In this document: piece by piece, positions 27,444 to 36,470 of the stretch
How the letters are laid out: each line of letters starts with the position of its first letter
Numbering within the stretch: the stretch's first letter is position 1
Assembly (NCBI GenBank): GCA_027532775.1
Contig: JAPZTO010000003.1
Span: forward strand, 558,001-622,000
Direction: 5' to 3'
Origin: Beijerinckiaceae bacterium
GTDB lineage: Bacteria > Pseudomonadota > Alphaproteobacteria > Rhizobiales > Beijerinckiaceae
Length of the DNA: 64,000 bases
Translations under genes and position numbers: made by a program
Notes under the pieces: generated by a model
The model's database searches: none
Told to the model about the DNA's origin: nothing
The model's input: only the letters and a program-made list of their open reading frames with translations

Positions 27444-28543
27444 TGGCGGCCTACATCCTCCGACGCATCGCGTTGATGGTGCCCACCCTGCTGGGCATCA
27501 TGCTGCTGTCCTTCATCATCATCCAGTTCGCGCCGGGCGGGCCGGTGGAGAAGATCATCGCGCAGCTTCAGGGGCAGGATTCGGGTGCGAGCGGCCGGGT
27601 CGGCGGCGGCACGGGCGGCGATATTTCCGGTGCGGCCAGCGCGGCGGCGGATGCCAGCTCGACTTATCGCGGGGCGCAGGGCCTCGACCCCGCCTTCATC
27701 AAGGAGCTCGAGAAACAGTTCGGCTTCGACAAGCCTGCCCATGAGCGCTTCGCCAAGATGATCTGGGATTACGCCCGGTTCGATTTTGGGCGGTCTTTCT
27801 TCCGCGATGCCTCTGTCATCCAGCTGATCAAGGAGAAGCTGCCGGTCTCGATCTCGCTCGGCCTCTGGATGACGCTGATCGCCTACGCAATTTCCATTCC
27901 GCTGGGGATCCGCAAGGCGGTGAAGGACGGCTCGGCCTTCGATGTCTGGACTTCGGGCGTGATCGTGATCGGCTATGCCATTCCGAGCTTCCTGTTCGCG
28001 GTCCTGCTCGTCGTCCTGTTCGCCGGCGGCTCGTTCTTCCAGTTTTTCCCCCTGCGCGGGCTGACCTCGCCGAATTTCGAGGAACTGAGCCTTGGCGGGA
28101 AGATCCTCGACTATTTCTGGCATCTCGCCCTGCCGCTGACGGCGATGGTGATTTCGCAATTCGCCACGCTGACGCTGCTGACCAAGAATTCCTTCCTCGA
28201 CGAGATCCGGAAGCAATATGTGCTGACGGCGCGGATGAAGGGGCTTTCGGAGCGCGGCGTGCTCTATGGCCATGTCTTCCGGAACGCGATGCTCATCGTC
28301 ATAGCCGGCTTTCCGGGCGCCTTCATCCATGCCTTCTTCACCGGGTCGCTGCTGATCGAGAACATCTTCTCGCTCGACGGGCTCGGCCTGCTGGCCTTCT
28401 CGGCCACGCTCGACCGCGATTACCCGGTCGTCTTCGCCACGCTCTACATTTTCTCGCTGCTTGGCCTCGTTATCACGCTGGTCACCGACCTGACCTATAC
28501 GCTGATCGACCCCCGCATCGATTTCGAGGCGCGCGATGTCTGA
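27443..28543 (+). CDS. yejB: oligopeptide ABC transporter permease (YejB)
   Basis: A 366-residue permease of the DppB type. The N-terminal [20 protein letters not shown] helix is followed by a long periplasmic insert rich in Gly/Ser (residues about 45-75), a feature of YejB. The EAA-like loop is in [27 protein letters not shown]. It starts by one-base overlap with yejA and ends eight bases into yejE, so the operon is tightly coupled. Confidence 0.9.
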   Translation: MAAYILRRIALMVPTLLGIMLLSFIIIQFAPGGPVEKIIAQLQGQDSGASGRVGGGTGGDISGAASAAADASSTYRGAQGLDPAFIKELEKQFGFDKPAHERFAKMIWDYARFDFGRSFFRDASVIQLIKEKLPVSISLGLWMTLIAYAISIPLGIRKAVKDGSAFDVWTSGVIVIGYAIPSFLFAVLLVVLFAGGSFFQFFPLRGLTSPNFEELSLGGKILDYFWHLALPLTAMVISQFATLTLLTKNSFLDEIRKQYVLTARMKGLSERGVLYGHVFRNAMLIVIAGFPGAFIHAFFTGSLLIENIFSLDGLGLLAFSATLDRDYPVVFATLYIFSLLGLVITLVTDLTYTLIDPRIDFEARDV

Positions 28544-29714
28544 GCAGGCGCTCCGGGATGACGGGCTGGCGGCCGGGGCACGGGCGCCCGAAGCGCCGCC
28601 GCTGCCGCCCCAGCGAGGCCTGATCCGGCTCTCGCCGCTCAACCAGCGCCGGCTGCAGAATTTCCGGGCCAACCGGCGGGGCTACTGGTCGTTCTGGATC
28701 TTCATGGTCCTGTTCGTGCTCTCGCTTTTTGCGGAGTTCATCGCCAATGACCGGCCGGTCCTCGCCCGTTACAAGGGTGAATGGCTGTTCCCGGTGCTGG
28801 TGGAGTACCCGGAGGAGAAATTCGGCGGTTTCCTGGCCGTCACGGATTACCGCGATCCGGTGATCGCCGACGAGATCAACGCGCATGGCTTCATGCTGTT
28901 CCCGCCGATCCGGTTCCATCATCGCACGATCCAGCGCGACCTGCCGGTGGCCGCCCCCGCGCCGCCGACCTGGATGCTGACCGATGCCCAATGCGCAACG
29001 GTGGCGAAAAAACGTGGTGGCACCGGCTGCAAGGATATCGAATGGAACTGGCTCGGCACCGATGATCGCGGCCGCGATGTCGTGGCGCGGCTGATCTATG
29101 GCTTCCGCATCTCGGTGCTGTTCGGGTTGATCCTGACGCTGGCTTCCTCGGTGATCGGGATCGCTGCGGGGGCAGTTCAGGGTTATTTCGGCGGCAAGGT
29201 CGATCTGTTCTTCCAGCGCTTCATCGAGATCTGGACCTCGATGCCGCTGCTTTTCCTGCTGATCATCCTTTCTGCCGTGATCACGCCGAGCTTCCTCGTG
29301 CTGCTGACGATCCTGCTCCTGTTCAAATGGACCTCGCTGGTCGGCGTCGTCCGGGCCGAGTTCCTGCGCGCCCGGAATTTCGAATATGTGAAGGCCGCGC
29401 GTGCGCTCGGCCTGTCGGACCGCCAGATCATGATGCGGCACATGCTGCCCAATGCCATGGTCGCGACGCTGACCTACATGCCCTTCGTGCTGAACGCCTC
29501 GATCACGACCTTGACCTCGCTCGACTTTCTGGGCTTCGGCCTGCCACCGGGCTCGCCCTCGCTGGGCGAGTTGCTGCAGCAGGGCAAGGCCAATCTGCAG
29601 GCGCCGTGGCTCGGCCTGTCCGGCTTCGCGGTCATCGCGCTGATGCTCTCGTTGCTGATCTTCATCGGCGAGGCGGTGCGCGATGCCTTCGATCCGAGAA
29701 AGAGTTTCGCATGA
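28536..29714 (+). CDS. yejE: oligopeptide ABC transporter permease (YejE)
   Basis: A 392-residue DppC-type permease. [22 protein letters not shown] near the start and [22 protein letters not shown] are typical of YejE. The EAA loop is in [24 protein letters not shown]. The first hydrophilic 30 residues are proline-rich. The stop overlaps the ATPase start as ATGA. Confidence 0.9.
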   Translation: MSEQALRDDGLAAGARAPEAPPLPPQRGLIRLSPLNQRRLQNFRANRRGYWSFWIFMVLFVLSLFAEFIANDRPVLARYKGEWLFPVLVEYPEEKFGGFLAVTDYRDPVIADEINAHGFMLFPPIRFHHRTIQRDLPVAAPAPPTWMLTDAQCATVAKKRGGTGCKDIEWNWLGTDDRGRDVVARLIYGFRISVLFGLILTLASSVIGIAAGAVQGYFGGKVDLFFQRFIEIWTSMPLLFLLIILSAVITPSFLVLLTILLLFKWTSLVGVVRAEFLRARNFEYVKAARALGLSDRQIMMRHMLPNAMVATLTYMPFVLNASITTLTSLDFLGFGLPPGSPSLGELLQQGKANLQAPWLGLSGFAVIALMLSLLIFIGEAVRDAFDPRKSFA

Positions 29715-31324
29715 CCGACGCGCGGCTCGTCACGGTGCAGGATCTCTCGGTTGCCTTCCGGCAGGGCGGGAAGGACAGCCTTGCGGTTGACCGTGTATCC
29801 TTCGAGATCCATCGCGGCGAGACGCTGGCGCTGGTGGGCGAATCCGGCTCGGGCAAATCCGTGACCGCGCTGTCGCTGGTCCGGCTGCTGAACTATCCGG
29901 CGGCGCATCATCCCGGAGGGACGATCCGGTTCGAGGCCGAAGGTGGCCCGGTCGATATCCTCAGCGCCGAGGACAGCGCCCTGCGGAAGATCCGCGGCAA
30001 TGCGATCTCGATGGTGTTCCAGGAGCCGATGACATCGCTCAACCCGCTCCACACGATCGAGCGGCAGATTGGCGAGATTCTCGGCCTGCATCGCGGCCTG
30101 ACCGGCGAGGCAGCCCGGAGCCGCATTCTCGATCTGCTGAACAAGGTCGGCATCCGCGACCCGGAGAGCCGGCTCGGGGCCTATCCGCATGAACTTTCCG
30201 GCGGCCAGCGCCAGCGCGTGATGATCGCCATGGCGCTGGCCAACGAGCCCGACCTGCTGATTGCCGACGAGCCGACCACGGCCCTCGATGTGACCGTGCA
30301 GGCGAAGATCCTCGACCTGCTGCGTGACCTCCAGCGTGAGACCGGCATGGCGATGCTCTTCATCACGCATGATCTCGGCATCGTCCGGCGCATCGCCCAT
30401 CGCGTTGCCATCATGCGGCGCGGGCAGATCGTCGAGCAGGGCATCGTGAACGATGTCTTCGCCACACCGAAGCATCCCTACACGCAGGCCCTGCTGGCGG
30501 CGGAACCGAAGGGCGAGCCGGCCATGCCGCATGGCGAGGCGCCGGTCGTGGTCGAGGTGCGCGACCTCAAGGTCCATTTCCCGATCCGCACGGGCCTGAT
30601 GAAGCGCGTGACCGGCCATGTGAAGGCGGTGGACGGGATCGACCTCACGATCCGCGCCGGGGAGACGCTGGGGATTGTCGGCGAATCCGGCTCGGGCAAG
30701 ACCACGCTCGGGCAGGCCATCCTGCGGCTTATCCGGTCCGAAGGCGCCATCCGGGTGCTCGGCCGCGATGTGCAGGGCGTCGGCTTCAAGGCGATGCGGC
30801 CGATGCGCCGCGACATGCAGATCGTCTTCCAGGACCCGTATGGTTCGCTCTCGCCACGGATGTCGGTGGCTGAGATCGTTGCCGAGGGGCTGCATATCCA
30901 GCAGCCCGGGCTGAGCGACGAGGCCGTTCGGCACATTGTCGCCCGCGCGCTGCATGATGTCGGGCTCGACCCTGCCGCCATGGACCGGTATCCGCATGAG
31001 TTTTCCGGCGGCCAGCGCCAGCGGATCGCCATCGCCCGTGCCATGGCGCTGGATCCGAAATTCGTGGTGCTGGACGAGCCGACCTCGGCCCTTGATATGA
31101 GCGTTCAGGCCCAGATCGTCGATCTGCTGCGGGAGTTGCAGGTGAAGCGCCAGCTCGCCTATCTCTTCATCAGCCATGATCTGAAAGTGGTGCGGGCCCT
31201 GTCCAGTCATGTCATCGTCATGCAGAACGGGCAGGTGGTCGAGCAGGGGCCGGCCGCGGAACTCTTCGCCCGCCCTCGCTCCGAGTATACCCGCACGTTG
31301 TTCGCCGCGGCCCTGCATCGTTAG
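29711..31324 (+). CDS. yejF: oligopeptide ABC transporter ATPase, two domains (YejF)
   Basis: A 537-residue protein with two fused ABC domains. Each half has Walker [10 protein letters not shown], a signature ([11 protein letters not shown] and [11 protein letters not shown]), Walker B ([12 protein letters not shown] and [12 protein letters not shown]) and an H-loop ([16 protein letters not shown]). One polypeptide can thus power the YejBE channel. The first ATG, overlapping yejE, is taken as the start. Confidence 0.92.
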   Translation: MTDARLVTVQDLSVAFRQGGKDSLAVDRVSFEIHRGETLALVGESGSGKSVTALSLVRLLNYPAAHHPGGTIRFEAEGGPVDILSAEDSALRKIRGNAISMVFQEPMTSLNPLHTIERQIGEILGLHRGLTGEAARSRILDLLNKVGIRDPESRLGAYPHELSGGQRQRVMIAMALANEPDLLIADEPTTALDVTVQAKILDLLRDLQRETGMAMLFITHDLGIVRRIAHRVAIMRRGQIVEQGIVNDVFATPKHPYTQALLAAEPKGEPAMPHGEAPVVVEVRDLKVHFPIRTGLMKRVTGHVKAVDGIDLTIRAGETLGIVGESGSGKTTLGQAILRLIRSEGAIRVLGRDVQGVGFKAMRPMRRDMQIVFQDPYGSLSPRMSVAEIVAEGLHIQQPGLSDEAVRHIVARALHDVGLDPAAMDRYPHEFSGGQRQRIAIARAMALDPKFVVLDEPTSALDMSVQAQIVDLLRELQVKRQLAYLFISHDLKVVRALSSHVIVMQNGQVVEQGPAAELFARPRSEYTRTLFAAALHR

Positions 31325-31405
31325 GCGCGTTTCGCCGACGATACTGTTGCTGAAAATTCAGGATTTCTCCTGTAGAGAACGGCCAACCCACAAACAGGAT
31401 CTTGC
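31325..31405 (+). promoter_or_regulatory. spacer and likely promoter before phosphomannomutase
   Basis: An 81-base gap with an AT-richer stretch (GCTGAAAATTCAGGATTTCTC followed by TGTAGAGAAC). GCTGAAAATTCAGG contains the inverted repeat CTGAAAATTCAG. This may be a promoter or operator; nothing firmer can be said. Confidence 0.35.
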
Positions 31406-32932
31406 ATGTTCTCCTTTCCCAAGCCGCTGACGGCCATCGAGCCGAATACCCGTGCCTTTGAATCGACCCCGCTCGTGAAGCCCACCGGCTTCCGGGAATA
31501 CGACGCGCGCTGGTGGTTCGGGCACCCGGCCTCGCCCAAGGCGCCCGAGATCAACCTCATGGGCATCCAGGCTCTGGGGATGGGGATCGGGACTTTTCTC
31601 AAGGAGCGCGGTGTCGAGCGCCGCATCGTTGTCGGCCATGATTTCCGGGGCTATTCCGCCTCGATCAAGCTCGCGCTGGTGGCCGGGCTGATGGCCTCGG
31701 GCTGCAAGGTGGTTGATATCGGCCTCGCTCTCTCGCCGATGGCCTATTTCGCGCAATTCGCGCTGGATGTGCCGGCTGTCGCGATGGTCACTGCCTCGCA
31801 TAACGACAATGGCTGGACCGGCGTGAAGATGGGCTGCAATCGCCCCGTGACGTTCGGACCGGATGAAATGAGCCGGCTCAAGGAAATCGTTCTGGGCGGT
31901 GCTTTCGCACTCGACGGCGGCGGCAGCTATACGTTCCACGACAATTTCTACGACCTTTATTTCAAGGACCTGACCAGCCGGCCGAAGATCTCCCGGAAGC
32001 TCAAGGTTGTCGCGGCCTGCGGCAACGGCACGGCCGGCGCGTTCGCGCCGCAGGTCCTCGAGGCGCTTGGCTGCGAGGTCATTCCGCTGGATACGAAGCT
32101 CGACCACACCTTCCCGCGCTACAACCCGAACCCTGAAGACATGGAGATGCTCCATGCCATCGCGCATGCCGTGAAGGAGCATGGCGCCGATGTCGGGCTC
32201 GGCTTCGATGGCGACGGCGATCGCTGCGGTGTGGTCGACAATGAAGGCAACGAGATCTTCGCCGACAAGATCGGAGTGATGCTGGCGCGCGACCTCTCGA
32301 CGTTGCATCCCGGCTCGACCTTCGTGGTCGATGTGAAGTCGACCGGGCTGTTCCATACCGATCCGGAACTGATCCGGCTCGGCGCGAAGACCGATTACTG
32401 GAAGACCGGCCATTCGCATATCAAGAAGCGCGTTACCGAGCTCAAGGCTCTGGCGGGCTTCGAGAAATCCGGGCATTTCTTCTTCAATGCGCCGGTGGGC
32501 CGTGGCTATGATGACGGCATCGTCACCGGCATCGCCGTGATTGACATGCTCGACCGCAATCCCGGCAAGTCCATGGCGGATCTCTACCGCGCGGTGCCGA
32601 AGACCTGGGGCTCGCCGACCATGTCGCCGCATTGCGATGACGAGATCAAGTACGATGTCGTCGAGCGTGTGGTGAAGCGGATCCAGGCCATGGCGGCCAA
32701 GGGCGAGACGATTACCGGCCAGCCGATCCGCGATGTCGTGACGGTGAACGGCGTGCGCGTCACGGCGGCTGATGGCACCTGGGGCCTTGTGCGGGCTTCG
32801 TCGAACAAGCCGGAACTGGTGGTCGTGGTCGAGAGCCCGGTCTCCGAAGCGCGCATGCGCGAGATGTTCAAGGCGGTGGACACGATCCTGCGCGAGAATC
32901 CGGAAGTGGGTGCCTACAACCAGACGATCTGA
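31406..32932 (+). CDS. phosphomannomutase/phosphoglucomutase
   Basis: A 508-residue alpha-D-phosphohexomutase interconverting the 1- and 6-phosphates of mannose and/or glucose, for nucleotide-sugar and envelope polysaccharide synthesis. The phosphoserine loop is VTASHNDNGWTG (Asp replaces the common Pro after ASHN); the metal loop is GFDGDGDR; the sugar-binding loop is in EKSGHFFF; a C-terminal phosphate-binding domain ends near RASSNKPELVVVVES. It is monocistronic, between the yej operon and a convergent HAD gene, with a terminator after it. Confidence 0.9.
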   Translation: MFSFPKPLTAIEPNTRAFESTPLVKPTGFREYDARWWFGHPASPKAPEINLMGIQALGMGIGTFLKERGVERRIVVGHDFRGYSASIKLALVAGLMASGCKVVDIGLALSPMAYFAQFALDVPAVAMVTASHNDNGWTGVKMGCNRPVTFGPDEMSRLKEIVLGGAFALDGGGSYTFHDNFYDLYFKDLTSRPKISRKLKVVAACGNGTAGAFAPQVLEALGCEVIPLDTKLDHTFPRYNPNPEDMEMLHAIAHAVKEHGADVGLGFDGDGDRCGVVDNEGNEIFADKIGVMLARDLSTLHPGSTFVVDVKSTGLFHTDPELIRLGAKTDYWKTGHSHIKKRVTELKALAGFEKSGHFFFNAPVGRGYDDGIVTGIAVIDMLDRNPGKSMADLYRAVPKTWGSPTMSPHCDDEIKYDVVERVVKRIQAMAAKGETITGQPIRDVVTVNGVRVTAADGTWGLVRASSNKPELVVVVESPVSEARMREMFKAVDTILRENPEVGAYNQTI

Positions 32933-32944
32933 CGGGTGACAACA

Positions 32945-32968
32945 GATGGTGCCGATACCGGCACCATC
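32945..32968. terminator. bidirectional hairpin between convergent genes
   Basis: A perfect 10-bp stem GATGGTGCCG / CGGCACCATC with an ATAC loop. It lies between the phosphomannomutase stop and the end of the HAD gene on the other strand. Confidence 0.8.
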
Positions 32969-32979
32969 CGTTTGGCCAG

Positions 32980-33588
32980 CTAGAGATCGAATCCGTGGTG
33001 ACGGATTTCGTTCGCGAGATCTGTCGTTCCGGTGACATGGATCGTAGCAAAGCCGAGCGCCGCAGCGCCGGCAACATTCTTGGCACTGTCATCCATGAAA
33101 AGGCAGGCCCGCGCTTCCAGCCCGTGCCGGTCAAGGAAGGCTGTATAGATCGCCGGATCGGGCTTCAGCACGCCGAGTTCGGCCGAGACGATGGTGCCGG
33201 CGAAACGGTCGAGGAACGGGAAGCGCGCCCTTGCCTCGGCGAAGGTATCCGCCGCGAAATTGGTGATGGCGTAGCAGGGAATGCCGCGCCCGAGCGCATT
33301 TTCCAACACCGCGACATTGGCTTCAATGGGCCCTGGCACCATTTCGTGCCAGTGGTGGCGGAAGGCGCGGATCAAGTCAGCCTTGTCCGGGTGGAGGGCA
33401 ATCCGCTCCGCCTCGGCGACCGGCCAGGGACGGCCACGATCCTGCTCGAGGTTCCATTCCGGCGGGAGGATCTCGGTGAAAAAGCGGCGCCGTTCCTCGG
33501 GGTCGGGGATCAGCCGGCGATAGGGGATTTCCGAATCCCAACGGATCAGGACATTGCCGATATCGAAGACAAGGTTGGTGGGCTTCAT
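32980..33588 (-). CDS. HAD-superfamily phosphatase-like protein
   Basis: A 202-residue HAD hydrolase of subfamily IA. Motif I is LVFDIGNVLIRWD, where the second Asp position is Gly (DIG instead of DLD), a variant seen in the YihX/epoxide-hydrolase-N-like group. Motif II lies around YAITNFAADTF; motif III/IV is KPDPAIYTAFL and CLFMDDSAKNV. The ATG at 33588 (MKPTNLVFDIG) is right for the fold; the longer frame has no support. YihX in E. coli dephosphorylates alpha-glucose-1-phosphate, so a role near the phosphohexomutase is possible but is inference. Confidence 0.8.
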   Translation of the reverse strand: MKPTNLVFDIGNVLIRWDSEIPYRRLIPDPEERRRFFTEILPPEWNLEQDRGRPWPVAEAERIALHPDKADLIRAFRHHWHEMVPGPIEANVAVLENALGRGIPCYAITNFAADTFAEARARFPFLDRFAGTIVSAELGVLKPDPAIYTAFLDRHGLEARACLFMDDSAKNVAGAAALGFATIHVTGTTDLANEIRHHGFDL

Positions 33589-33700
33589 ACGGGGGCTCCA
33601 GCGGGTTCGGTCCTGGTCACGGGTTGTGAACCCTTTTCGCTCATAAATTGTGAAGCCCGGCCCTGTGTTCCAGGACCGGCATGAGCGAGTGAGTTCTGTC

Positions 33701-33952
33701 ATGCGTCTGCTTCGCTTGTCCCTGGCCGGAGGGTTGTTCGGCCTGCTTGCGCTGCAACCCGCCTTTTCGGCTGGCTTTGCCATCGATCCCGATCCGCGCT
33801 CGCCGACCCTTGGCGAGATTCTCGACAGCGAGGAACGGGCACGCCTTCCCACGGCGCCGGTCCGACCGGTGCGGACGCAGCCCTATGTCCCCCCGGGGGC
33901 CACGACGGTCTGGGCACCGGGCGTCCGCTCTCGCGGCGCGCGGTCACGCTGA
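33701..33952 (+). CDS. small exported protein of unknown function
   Basis: An 83-residue protein. A signal peptide (MRLLRLSLAGGLFGLLALQP) is followed by a short mature part rich in Pro and Arg. Family unknown. GAGTGAG precedes the ATG at about 10 bases. The mature peptide of about 60 residues has no Cys and is basic towards its end (RSRGARSR). It is divergent from the HAD gene and stands alone. Confidence 0.6.
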   Translation: MRLLRLSLAGGLFGLLALQPAFSAGFAIDPDPRSPTLGEILDSEERARLPTAPVRPVRTQPYVPPGATTVWAPGVRSRGARSR

Positions 33953-34069
33953 CCCGGTCTTCCGACCTTCGACCCCTGCGCCTTCGTTCCTCTTGGCAAA
34001 GCCGGTGCCGGCTGGAATAGGATAGGGCGCTTGCCCGGCCCGCCATTCCGGGTCCGGAAAGGGGTGCCG

Positions 34070-35518
34070 ATGTCTTCAGCATTTCTCGACCAGCTTCGCG
34101 CTGTTGTCGGCGCGGCGCATGTCATCGTCGACGAGGCGATGATGCAGCCCGCGCTGACGGAATTGCGGGGCCTGCACAAGGGCCATGCGCTGGCCGTCAT
34201 CCGCCCGGGATCGACGGCGGAGGTCGCGCGCGTGATGCAACTCGCCGATGCAGCCGGCATGCCCGTTGTCGCGCAGGGCGGCAATACGGGACTGGTCGGC
34301 GGCGGCGTGCCTTTCGGCGGCATCGTGCTGTCGCTGGCCCGGCTGAAGGCGATCCGCTCGGTCGACCCGGTCAATGCGACGATGATCGTCGAGGCGGGAG
34401 TCGTGCTGCAGGCGGTGCAGGAGGCTGCGGCGCAGGCCGGCATGCTCTTCCCGCTCTCGCTGGCTTCCGAAGGTTCCTGCACCATCGGCGGCAACATCGC
34501 CACCAATGCCGGCGGGACGGCTGTCCTGCGCTATGGCAATACGCGCGATCTTATTCTCGGGCTCGAGGTCGTGCTGCCGAACGGCACGATCTGGAACGGG
34601 CTGACGGGCCTGCGCAAGGACAATGCCGGCTATGATCTCAAGCACCTCTTCATCGGCTCCGAGGGCACGCTCGGCATCGTCACGGCGGCAGTGGTGAAGC
34701 TGTTCCCGGCGCCCCGATCGCGCGTGACGGCTTTCCTTGCGGCACCCGATCCGGAGGCGGTTGTCCGGCTGTTCCATCGTCTGCGCGGGCGGGCCGGGGA
34801 ACGGCTGACGACCTTCGAGATCCTGCCGCGTTTCGGGCTGGATGTGGTGCTCCGCCATGCCCCGAATGTGCGGGACCCGTTCGCCGCGTCCTATCCGTTC
34901 TATGCACTGGTCGAACTGACCTCGCCCGAAGCGGAAGCGGGGCTCGAGCCGCTGCTGCTCGAGATGCTTGACGCGGGCATGGAGGCGGGTGACGTGCTGG
35001 ACGCGACCCTTGCCGCCAGCGCGGCGCAGGCGGCGGATTTCTGGCGGCTGCGCGAACAGCTGTCCGAATGCCAGCGCCATGAGGGCGGCTCGATCAAGCA
35101 TGATGTCTCGGTGCCGATCTCGCGGGTTGCGGATTTCCTGATCGAGACCAGTGCCGCCTGCGAGGCGGCCATGCCGGGCATCCGCGTCTGCGCCTTCGGC
35201 CATATCGGCGACGGCAATATCCATTTTAATCTGAGCCAGCCCATGGGCATGGACAAGGCGGCCTTCCTCGCCACCTGGCACCGGTTCAACCGCCTTGTGC
35301 ATGATGCCGTGGCAGCACGCGGGGGCTCGATCGCGGCGGAACATGGGGTCGGGCTGATCAAGCGGGACGAGCTGCCGAACTACAAGGATCCGGTGGCTTT
35401 GGCGCTGATGGCCACGCTCAAGCGCGCGCTCGACCCGAAGAACCTGCTCAACCCGGGCAAGGTGATCGCGCTCGGCAATGACCTGCCGGCCTTTACCCCC
35501 GGGCGGCCTGCGCCCTGA
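34070..35518 (+). CDS. FAD-binding oxidase, GlcD/D-2-hydroxyglutarate dehydrogenase type
   Basis: A 482-residue flavoprotein of the PCMH-type FAD/C-terminal oxidase family that oxidises D-2-hydroxyacids. GGNTGLVGGGVPFGG and GGNIATNAGGTAVLRYGN are the FAD-binding signatures; the C-terminal domain has FGHIGDGNIHFNL and AEHGVGLIKRDELP, which carry metal/substrate ligands. The start at 34070 follows GGAAAGGGG. D-lactate, glycolate and D-2-hydroxyglutarate are the usual substrates of this group; there are no GlcE/GlcF partners here, which favours a stand-alone dehydrogenase. Confidence 0.85.
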   Translation: MSSAFLDQLRAVVGAAHVIVDEAMMQPALTELRGLHKGHALAVIRPGSTAEVARVMQLADAAGMPVVAQGGNTGLVGGGVPFGGIVLSLARLKAIRSVDPVNATMIVEAGVVLQAVQEAAAQAGMLFPLSLASEGSCTIGGNIATNAGGTAVLRYGNTRDLILGLEVVLPNGTIWNGLTGLRKDNAGYDLKHLFIGSEGTLGIVTAAVVKLFPAPRSRVTAFLAAPDPEAVVRLFHRLRGRAGERLTTFEILPRFGLDVVLRHAPNVRDPFAASYPFYALVELTSPEAEAGLEPLLLEMLDAGMEAGDVLDATLAASAAQAADFWRLREQLSECQRHEGGSIKHDVSVPISRVADFLIETSAACEAAMPGIRVCAFGHIGDGNIHFNLSQPMGMDKAAFLATWHRFNRLVHDAVAARGGSIAAEHGVGLIKRDELPNYKDPVALALMATLKRALDPKNLLNPGKVIALGNDLPAFTPGRPAP

Positions 35519-36470
35519 CTGTCGCACCGGGCCGGGCGAGCGCCAGAGTCGCCTTGTGCCGCAGCAATTCGACCGTGATGCCGGCTGCGATCACGGCGGG
35601 GTGCTTGCTGCCGAGATCCTTTACACCGACCGGGCAGATCATCCGTTCGATGGCCGGGGCCGGCAGGCCCTGTCGGGTGAGCTGGCTGGCGAAGCGAGCG
35701 CGCTTGGTGGCGCTGCCGATGACGCCGCAATAGGGCAAGTCCGGACGGGCAAGGGCAGCGGCCATCAGGTCAAGGTCGAGCGCATGGCTATGCGTCATCG
35801 CGAGGATGAAGGCGCCGCGCGGGGCGGCGGCGATCTCGGCAACAGGGTCTGCCGTTGCGACCGCCACGGCGTTGGCCGGGCGATGGCCGGGGAAGAGTTC
35901 GCGCCGTGTATCGATCCAGCGGATGGCAAAGGGCAAAGGGGCGAGCGCGAGAATCAGCGCGCGGCCGACATGGCCAGCGCCGAAAAGCAGCAGGGGCTGC
36001 GGCCGTTCGGCCGGGGTTTCGAGAACCGCGCCATCCGGCACGGGCAAGGCCGCGTCCCGTGCCTCGCGCAGCAGGATACCGCGCGGATCCGGCCGCGCGG
36101 TGACAGGCCGCGCCGGATCCTGCCGGAGGGCCGCCACCAGCTTTTCGAGCCAGGCAAGATCCGCGCGGGCCAAAGCCTCGATCCGCAGGGTGACATGGCC
36201 GCCGCAGCATTGGCCCATATCCGGGCCGAGGGCGAAGCCGCGGGTCTGGCCATGGCCTTCCGGATGGCGTGCCATGGCCTGCTGGGCGAGGGCGATGGCC
36301 TGCCATTCCAGCGTGCCGCCGCCGATCGTGCCGGCAATGCGGCCATCGGCGCGCACCATCATCCGGGTGCCGGCCTCGCGTGGGCTCGACCCGCGGACAG
36401 CATCGATGGTGACGAGGGCCAGTTGCCCGTCCTCGGCGAGCGTGGCGGCGATACGGGCCCAATCCGCCAT
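35493..36470 (-). CDS. xdhC: xanthine dehydrogenase accessory protein XdhC
   Basis: A 325-residue protein that binds molybdenum cofactor and inserts the sulfurated cofactor into xanthine dehydrogenase. The N-terminal XdhC/CoxI domain has VRGSSPREAGTRM, GTIGGGTLE and GQCCGGHV; the C-terminal Rossmann-like domain has LLFGAGHVGRAL. The chosen ATG overlaps the xdhB stop (TGATG); an in-frame ATG at 36485 is also possible. Its end overlaps the 3' end of the convergent flavoprotein gene by 26 bases. Confidence 0.92.
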   Translation of the reverse strand: MADWARIAATLAEDGQLALVTIDAVRGSSPREAGTRMMVRADGRIAGTIGGGTLEWQAIALAQQAMARHPEGHGQTRGFALGPDMGQCCGGHVTLRIEALARADLAWLEKLVAALRQDPARPVTARPDPRGILLREARDAALPVPDGAVLETPAERPQPLLLFGAGHVGRALILALAPLPFAIRWIDTRRELFPGHRPANAVAVATADPVAEIAAAPRGAFILAMTHSHALDLDLMAAALARPDLPYCGVIGSATKRARFASQLTRQGLPAPAIERMICPVGVKDLGSKHPAVIAAGITVELLRHKATLALARPGATVRAQAARG

